Under the pieces are notes generated by a model that saw only the letters and a program-made list of their open reading frames with translations, had not been told where the DNA came from and did not search any database. A stretch of DNA of 64,000 nt from Nitrospira sp. (lineage in GTDB: Bacteria > Nitrospirota > Nitrospiria > Nitrospirales > Nitrospiraceae), in assembly GCA_030123605.1 (NCBI GenBank), contig CP126123.1:3142001-3206000 (forward strand), in the 5' to 3' direction. Both the position numbers and the translations under genes were made by a program. Of this stretch, positions 59,210 through 64,000 are shown piece by piece (position 1 is the first letter of the stretch; each line of letters opens with the position of its first letter).

Positions 59210-59722
59210 ATGAATAGGGTCGGAATTCTAGCCGCACTTGCAGTGTCCTCCGTTGTCGGCTTGCTGACCGCCGAGATTTCGGTGGCAGCCGATGCTCCAG
59301 CTGGAGGTGGGGTCAGCGAAATCATTACGGGCAGTGGAAAGGTTTTTAAGGGAGAGACCACCAACACCCTCAAGGGGCGTGTCTGGTCGCAGTGGGCGGA
59401 TAATCCTGACAATGAAATTCTTTTCGGTATTCAATACTGGAATACCGGTGAACCGGCATCCGGTGAAGGCGGTGGACGTTCGTCAACGCAAATGGAAGTC
59501 AAGCCGCCGGATCCTTTGTTCGTCTGCTGCGCCTGGGGCTTCACCGGCGGTACTGATAGGAACAATCCGTATGCCGGTTGGTACCATGCCGCAACCACTG
59601 TTCGGTTGGCCGTCAAGGATAAGAGCTTGATGGACCAGATCATCAAGGCGTCGCAGGAGCTCGTGGCGATGGAAGTGACGCTAGATGGTCGGACCATTAC
59701 TGGCTTTAAGGTTTTGAAGTAA
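59210..59722 (+). CDS. Secreted protein of unknown function (pair member 1)
   Basis: I do not recognise the family. Protein of 170 residues with a signal peptide (RVGILAALAVSSVVGLLTAEISVAAD). The mature part starts with GGGVSEIITGSGKVFKGETTNTLKGRVWSQW, has a loop of Gly/Ser, then FVCCAWGFTGG with a double Cys and NPYAGWYHAATTVRLAVKDKSLMDQII. AAGGAGG is 8 nt before ATG 59210. The TLKGRVW segment recurs as TLQGRVI in the next protein, so the two may share an origin. Probably strongly expressed from the promoter upstream. Confidence 0.7.
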   Translation: MNRVGILAALAVSSVVGLLTAEISVAADAPAGGGVSEIITGSGKVFKGETTNTLKGRVWSQWADNPDNEILFGIQYWNTGEPASGEGGGRSSTQMEVKPPDPLFVCCAWGFTGGTDRNNPYAGWYHAATTVRLAVKDKSLMDQIIKASQELVAMEVTLDGRTITGFKVLK

Positions 59723-59781
59723 TATTTATACGAGGGCGACGTTTTTTAGACTTTTTTGTCTTCTTTAAGGAGGATGCGATT

Positions 59782-60453
59782 ATGAAGCTTCAAAAGCAAG
59801 GGTGGTCTTTCATGGCTGCCGTGGCTCTTGTGGTAGGATTTGCCTCCACCGCGCTGGCCATTGAGGCATTCCAGGAGCGGTTTGAGTGGGGAGATTTGAG
59901 TAAGCCCACCACGCTGCAGGGGCGGGTGATCATTTTGGATCCTTATGATGAGGCGGTGTGGATCAATATCGCCGTGTTCGGGGGCAATGCCGAAAGCGGT
60001 CTGTTCTGGCAACGGATTCATCCAGGCAAGAACCTCAAGTTCTATCCTGCCGACAAGAATGTCTGGGAGCAGCTGAAGTCGATGGCGCGCCCGCATGCCG
60101 GACCAGCGGCTGCGAAAGAGGTTCCGCCTAGTTCCCCGACGACATTGGTTGAATTCGTGGCACAGGAAACCGAACAGAATCATCGGGTGATTTCTTCGGT
60201 CAAGAAGCTCAACGACAATGCCGGTGAGATGGGCAAAACGAAGAGCATTTCTTCACTTCGGTTGAAGGATTGTGAGGGAAAGACGGAAGCCGATGCGGCT
60301 TGCGCTGCAGCGAAGACAATGCTCAATACATCACCAAAGTCTCCTGATGGAGCCAACGTGCTGATGCAGTACGATGTGCTGTTGCCTAACGGCAAGCCGC
60401 TCGCCAACTTGATTCCTTGGACGGCTCAGTACAATCGAGGCGGTGGTCACTGA
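59782..60453 (+). CDS. Secreted protein of unknown function (pair member 2)
   Basis: Protein of 223 residues with a signal peptide (WSFMAAVALVVGFASTALAIE). Residues 27-95 are beta-rich (TTLQGRVIILDPYDEAVWINIAVFGG; GLFWQRIHPGKNLKFYPADKNVWEQL), the middle is Pro/Ala/Ser-rich and the rest includes a possible disulfide pair (LKDCEGKTEADAACAAAK) and a basic GNG-like tail ending in RGGGH. AAGGAGG is 9 nt upstream of ATG 59782. A strong terminator follows it, so it ends the transcript begun at 58987. No known domain. Confidence 0.7.
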   Translation: MKLQKQGWSFMAAVALVVGFASTALAIEAFQERFEWGDLSKPTTLQGRVIILDPYDEAVWINIAVFGGNAESGLFWQRIHPGKNLKFYPADKNVWEQLKSMARPHAGPAAAKEVPPSSPTTLVEFVAQETEQNHRVISSVKKLNDNAGEMGKTKSISSLRLKDCEGKTEADAACAAAKTMLNTSPKSPDGANVLMQYDVLLPNGKPLANLIPWTAQYNRGGGH

Positions 60454-60481
60454 TTTTTAACAAGCCATCGGCTTGAAAGAG

Positions 60482-60518
60482 AAGGCGGCGCTCCGAAAGG
60501 ACGCCGCCTTTTTCTTTG
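60482..60518 (+). terminator. Rho-independent terminator after the secreted pair
   Basis: AAGGCGGCG (60482-60490) pairs with CGCCGCCTT (60502-60510) around CTCCGAAAGGA, which itself can pair TCC/GGA; TTTTTCTTT follows. It also lies downstream of mutS on the other strand, and may serve both. Confidence 0.9.
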
Positions 60519-60553
60519 CTGAATTTTTGTGAGGGCACTGCTCGATATGCGTA

Positions 60554-63202
60554 TTACTCGCTCAACAGTCGTTGCTGAAGGGCCGCTAACCGATTGAGCG
60601 CATCCAGGGGGGTCATGGAGAAAAGATCCATTTGCCGGACCTCTTCAAGCAAGGGATGGGGAGTCGGCAAGGTCGCGTCGAATTGTAACGATTGTTGAGT
60701 ATCATCAAGTGGGCGAGAAGAGGATGTAGAGGATTCAAGTTGAGCCAAGACCGCTTTAGCTCGATGGATGATCGAATGTGGAAGACCGGCCAGTTGGGCC
60801 ACATGAATCCCGTAACTACGATCGGCCCCCCCGAGAATGATTTTTCGTAAGAACAGAACCTCACCGTCCCGCTCCTGCACAGCGACGCAATAGTTCGTAA
60901 TCCCTTCCCGCAAGCTTTCAAGTTGGGTCATCTCGTGATAGTGCGTGGCGAAAAGTGTACGTGCTCCGAGTCGGTGGGGATCATGGATGTATTCTGCGAT
61001 GGCCCATGCAATGCTGAGCCCGTCGTAGGTGCTCGTGCCGCGACCGATCTCGTCCAGGAGGATTAGGCTACGTGGTGTGGCGCAGTTGAGGATCTGGGCC
61101 GTTTCGGTCATTTCGACCATGAAGGTACTCTGCCCGCCGGCGAGGTTGTCGGAGGCACCGACCCTGGTAAAGATGCGGTCGACCAGTCCGATATGGGCCT
61201 CATTGGCCGGCACGAAACTTCCCATCTGCGCCAGCAGCGTGATGAGGGCGACTTGTCGAAGGTACGTACTTTTTCCTGCCATGTTGGGACCGGTCAGAAT
61301 GTGAAGGCGGCCGGCAGCAAGGTCTAGGTGCGTGTCGTTCGGGACGAACCCACCGGAGAGGTCGAGGCGCTCAATGACGGGGTGTCGGCCTTGAACGATA
61401 TGGAGGCCACTGCCTTCGTCCAGGATCGGGCGAACGTAACGATTGAGTGCGGCGATTTCCGCCAGGGTCGCCAGGACATCCAAGATGGCCAATCGGCGGC
61501 TAATATCTTGGAGGCGGGCCGTTTCCGTAGCCAATCGTACTCGGAGTGTTTCGAATAATTCTTGCTCCAGCGTCGTCAGTTTGATATCGGCGCCGATCAC
61601 ACGCTCTTCCAATTCTTTCAGTTCAGCAGTCATGAACCGTTCGGCATTGACCAGGGTTTGTTTCCGAATATAGTCTGGTGGAACCTTCCCAAGGTTGGCC
61701 TTCGTCATTTCAATGTAGTACCCGAAGACCTGGTTGTATCGGACCTTCAGCGAGTCGACTCCGGTGCGTGTGCGCTCCTTCACCTCCAGTCCGGCGATCC
61801 AGCTTTTTCCTTCACGACTCGCCTTGCGAAGCTCGTCCACTTCCGGGTGATAGCCGTCCTTCAGAATCCCTCCATCCCGCACCGAGATGGGTGCCTCCGA
61901 CACAATGGCTTGCTCGATCAACTCGTATAGATCCTGGGCGTTGTCCCACGCCGCCAAGAGATCCGTGAGGAGCGGGGCATGGAGTGCGGACAATCCGGCT
62001 TGAACCGCTGGAAGAGAGGAGAGTGAGCGTTTCAAGGCCACGATATCCCGCGGATTGGCGACGCCAAGAGACACTCTGCTGGAGAGGCGTGGAATATCCT
62101 GGACGGTCCGCAAAGCCGTCCGCAGGCGTATCCGTGCGTCGAGTTGATTCTTGAGGTCGTCGACCGCCGTGAGCCGAGCCTCGATTGGTGCACAGGTCAC
62201 AAGCGGATGCAGCAGCCACTCACGGAGCAAGCGGCCTCCCATGGCTGTAACGGTGCGATCCAAAACCTCCAACAGGGTATAAGTCTGCTGTCCTGGAAAT
62301 TCGTCAGCTCGGCCGGCAGGCCTGACGAGTTCGAGGTTGCGGATGGTGGTCGCATCCAGAGGCATCGCGTCATGACCATGTCTGACTCGTATCTGGCGGA
62401 TGTGGTCGAGCGAGGCGGACGGTTGTGTTTCCCGGACATAGCGCAGCACCGCCCCTCCGGCTTGAATTCCGAGTGAGAGACCCTGGCAACCGAAGGCTTC
62501 CAGCGAGTGGACACGAAACTGTGTCTGTAATCTGATGCGTCCTTCTTCCAGGTCGAACCAGGCAGCCGGTTGCGCACAGCACCGCGGTCCGACCACGTCT
62601 GCCGCCCAACGCAGTTCCTCAGGCGTCAGCCCTTCGGCAAACAACAATTCCTTCGGTTCGAGCCTGGTGAGTTCATCGAGAAGGGATCTCTGTGCCTGCG
62701 CTCCATGAAATTCGCTGATCCAATAGTCCCCGGTCGAGAATTCGAGCATGGCCAGCCCGAAAGACCGTTCCTTGCGTCCGGTGCCGACGGAACGAGACGA
62801 GACCGTCACTGCCGCCAACACGTTCGATTCGGCCGAGGTGAGGAATTCGCTGTCGATCAAGGTGCCGGGGGTGTAGAGCCGGACGACTTCGCGGCGTACC
62901 AGTCCCTTGGCGAGCTTGGGGTCTTCCACTTGCTCGCAGAGGGCGACGGTTCGGCCTGCATTGAGCAGTTTTGCAATGTAGTTGGTTGCGGCGTGGTGAG
63001 GGACACCGCAGAGGGGGATAGGGGTTTCACTGGATTTATTCCGTGATGTCAGCGCAATCGACAGGAGTTTGGAGGCTTCGACGGCGTCTTCATGGAACAT
63101 TTCGTAGAAGTCGCCGACGCGAAAAAATAGAATAGCGTCATGGTACACCTGCTTGATCTCACGATATTGCCGCATCAGCGGGGTGTCGTCGGCGTCACCC
63201 AT
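60554..63202 (-). CDS. mutS: DNA mismatch repair protein MutS
   Basis: Protein of 882 residues. The N-terminal mismatch-recognition domain has the FFRVGDFYEMFHEDA motif (Phe-x-Glu wedge in FYEMF). The ATPase has Walker A GPNMAGKSTYLRQ, Walker B LILLDEIGRGTSTYDG and the Ser/His motif ATHYHEMTQL. MutS finds mispairs and recruits MutL. ATG 63202 overlaps the stop of the lapA-like gene by 8 nt and has AAGGAG 8 nt upstream, which fixes the start. No mutL is in the window. Confidence 0.97.
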   Translation of the reverse strand: MGDADDTPLMRQYREIKQVYHDAILFFRVGDFYEMFHEDAVEASKLLSIALTSRNKSSETPIPLCGVPHHAATNYIAKLLNAGRTVALCEQVEDPKLAKGLVRREVVRLYTPGTLIDSEFLTSAESNVLAAVTVSSRSVGTGRKERSFGLAMLEFSTGDYWISEFHGAQAQRSLLDELTRLEPKELLFAEGLTPEELRWAADVVGPRCCAQPAAWFDLEEGRIRLQTQFRVHSLEAFGCQGLSLGIQAGGAVLRYVRETQPSASLDHIRQIRVRHGHDAMPLDATTIRNLELVRPAGRADEFPGQQTYTLLEVLDRTVTAMGGRLLREWLLHPLVTCAPIEARLTAVDDLKNQLDARIRLRTALRTVQDIPRLSSRVSLGVANPRDIVALKRSLSSLPAVQAGLSALHAPLLTDLLAAWDNAQDLYELIEQAIVSEAPISVRDGGILKDGYHPEVDELRKASREGKSWIAGLEVKERTRTGVDSLKVRYNQVFGYYIEMTKANLGKVPPDYIRKQTLVNAERFMTAELKELEERVIGADIKLTTLEQELFETLRVRLATETARLQDISRRLAILDVLATLAEIAALNRYVRPILDEGSGLHIVQGRHPVIERLDLSGGFVPNDTHLDLAAGRLHILTGPNMAGKSTYLRQVALITLLAQMGSFVPANEAHIGLVDRIFTRVGASDNLAGGQSTFMVEMTETAQILNCATPRSLILLDEIGRGTSTYDGLSIAWAIAEYIHDPHRLGARTLFATHYHEMTQLESLREGITNYCVAVQERDGEVLFLRKIILGGADRSYGIHVAQLAGLPHSIIHRAKAVLAQLESSTSSSRPLDDTQQSLQFDATLPTPHPLLEEVRQMDLFSMTPLDALNRLAALQQRLLSE

Positions 63203-63539
63203 CGGAAGGCTCTCCTTCCAGGTCGGTGACTGCCGAGGAGCCCATACGACGTGTGGCCTTATCGAGGGCCTGTCGGAGCCGTTCCAGATCCACTTCGGAT
63301 TCCTGCAGGGCCTTGGTTTTTCGTCGCAGTTCGATTCGCCCGCGTATCCAGGCGGGAAACAGCAATATTCCAGACACCAGCAGGCCGATCCCAAAGGCGG
63401 CTAGGATCGGTTTGTAGATCAGCGTCGAGGCGGATCGGAGGCCGAAAAAGTACCGCAGCGTCACTTCCTGCTCCTGGTTTTGCAGAAAAAACGCTAACGA
63501 GAGCAGCAGCAGGGTCCCCACCAATATCAACCGAATCAC
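63195..63539 (-). CDS. LapA-domain inner-membrane protein
   Basis: Protein of 114 residues with two transmembrane segments (LILVGTLLLLSLAFFLQN; PILAAFGIGLLVSGILLFPAWI) and a charged coiled-coil tail (RIELRRKTKALQESEVDLERLRQAL). This is the LapA (DUF1049) layout, named after a protein that tunes lipopolysaccharide assembly in E. coli. The start is GTG 63539, with AAGGAGG 8 nt upstream; its GTGA overlaps the tsaE stop by 4 nt. It overlaps mutS by 8 nt, so tsaE-lapA-mutS are translated in a row. Confidence 0.85.
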   Translation of the reverse strand: MIRLILVGTLLLLSLAFFLQNQEQEVTLRYFFGLRSASTLIYKPILAAFGIGLLVSGILLFPAWIRGRIELRRKTKALQESEVDLERLRQALDKATRRMGSSAVTDLEGEPSDG

Positions 63540-64000
63540 TGCGAAGCCCTCCTTGGCCGAGGCAATTGTACACGGGTTTGTCGAGGCGCTCCAGTGGGAC
63601 GACCGTTCGACAGGCGGGCACGAAGCGCCGCCAGCAAACGGCAAGCAGAGAGCCCGTCGGCCGTGAGGACGGCTCGACGGGTGCCTGGAGTGTCGTGAAA
63701 CAAACGGACCTCAAGTCGGTCCGGTGGAAGGCCATCCCCCCACCGGTCAGCCCATTCGATGACGGTGACGCTGTGGTCGTCTAAGTAGTCGCTGAGACCG
63801 GTGTCCGCGAGTTGTGACGCGGTCACACGGTACAAGTCGGTGTGGATAAGACGAAGTCGCCCTGGGTATTCGTGGATCAGCGTAAAGGTCGGGCTGCTCA
63901 CGGCGGTCGGTTCGGCGAGCAACCCTTCAGCGATGCCTTTGACCAGCGAGGTTTTGCCCGTTCCTAGGTCTCCGAACAGCGCCACGACTTCTCCTCCTTG
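63536..64000 (-). CDS. tsaE: tRNA threonylcarbamoyladenosine biosynthesis ATPase TsaE (5' partial)
   Basis: C-terminal 154 residues of TsaE; the gene runs off the right edge of the window. The Walker A is GDLGTGKTS, preceded by GGEVVALF, the usual TsaE entry into the P-loop, which shows that codons upstream of the apparent GTG at 63985 belong to the gene. Further landmarks: SSPTFTLIHEYPG and VTVIEWADRWG. With TsaD and TsaB it makes t6A37 in ANN-decoding tRNAs. Its stop overlaps the next gene by 4 nt. Confidence 0.93.
   Translation of the reverse strand, partial: QGGEVVALFGDLGTGKTSLVKGIAEGLLAEPTAVSSPTFTLIHEYPGRLRLIHTDLYRVTASQLADTGLSDYLDDHSVTVIEWADRWGDGLPPDRLEVRLFHDTPGTRRAVLTADGLSACRLLAALRARLSNGRPTGAPRQTRVQLPRPRRASQ

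Noticed and set aside
1-64000. CRISPR arrays, insertion sequences, prophage genes
   Set aside because: No regularly spaced direct repeats and no transposase, integrase or phage structural protein were found on either strand.

Overview
This 64 kb window is a high-GC bacterial chromosome segment that reads like a Nitrospirota genome, most probably a Nitrospira-type organism. That is inference from the look of the proteins (Gram-negative envelope genes, many small secreted lineage-specific proteins, DsrE/TusA sulfur carriers, a cupredoxin, a 2[4Fe-4S] ferredoxin), not from a marker gene. No rRNA, tRNA, CRISPR array or insertion sequence was recognised.

Layout. 1-16.5 kb: alpha/beta hydrolase, MlaA lipoprotein, threonine catabolism (tdh-kbl), TonB-like and YceI periplasmic proteins, two FGE/SUMF1-fold proteins, hemD, an SGNH hydrolase, and a cluster with a VOC protein, an MBL-fold protein, a UDP-glucuronate 4-epimerase and a deacetylase; ugd at 41-42.4 kb would supply the epimerase substrate. 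16.5-28.2 kb: CPA2 antiporter, Rieske oxygenase, a dsrE-tusA unit with its own promoter and terminator, bifunctional ftcD, rpsU, nth, a second dsrE, polA (proofreading residues lost) and a zincin. 28.2-30.9 kb: a visibly AT-richer insert carrying a zinc-ribbon/GGDEF protein and a BrnTA toxin-antitoxin pair, edged on the left by a 126-bp element with inverted ends. 31-41 kb: envelope-like genes on the minus strand, then a seven-gene plus-strand run: a degenerate alkaline-phosphatase-fold protein, a small secreted protein and five consecutive HEAT-repeat proteins. 41-48.7 kb: ugd, CBS protein, membrane spermidine-synthase-like protein, cupredoxin, ferredoxin, DUF192, Rieske ferredoxin, chagasin-like protein, D-amino-acid aminotransferase. 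48.7-58.8 kb: the conserved rimP-nusA-infB-DUF503-rbfA-truB-rpsO-pnp-M16 operon with a leader hairpin and an rpsO-pnp hairpin. 58.8-64 kb: two secreted proteins behind a near-consensus promoter, then mutS, lapA-like and tsaE on the minus strand (tsaE runs off the window).

Best candidates for something new: the zinc-ribbon + winged-helix-like + GGDEF protein in the AT-rich insert, the five-gene HEAT-repeat operon with its two upstream envelope genes, and the cluster of enzyme-fold proteins with lost catalytic residues around it. Two divergent gene pairs (tdh/TonB-like; 24.4/24.5 kb) have -10 boxes 6-9 nt from the ATG and no ribosome-binding site, suggesting leaderless or nearly leaderless transcripts.
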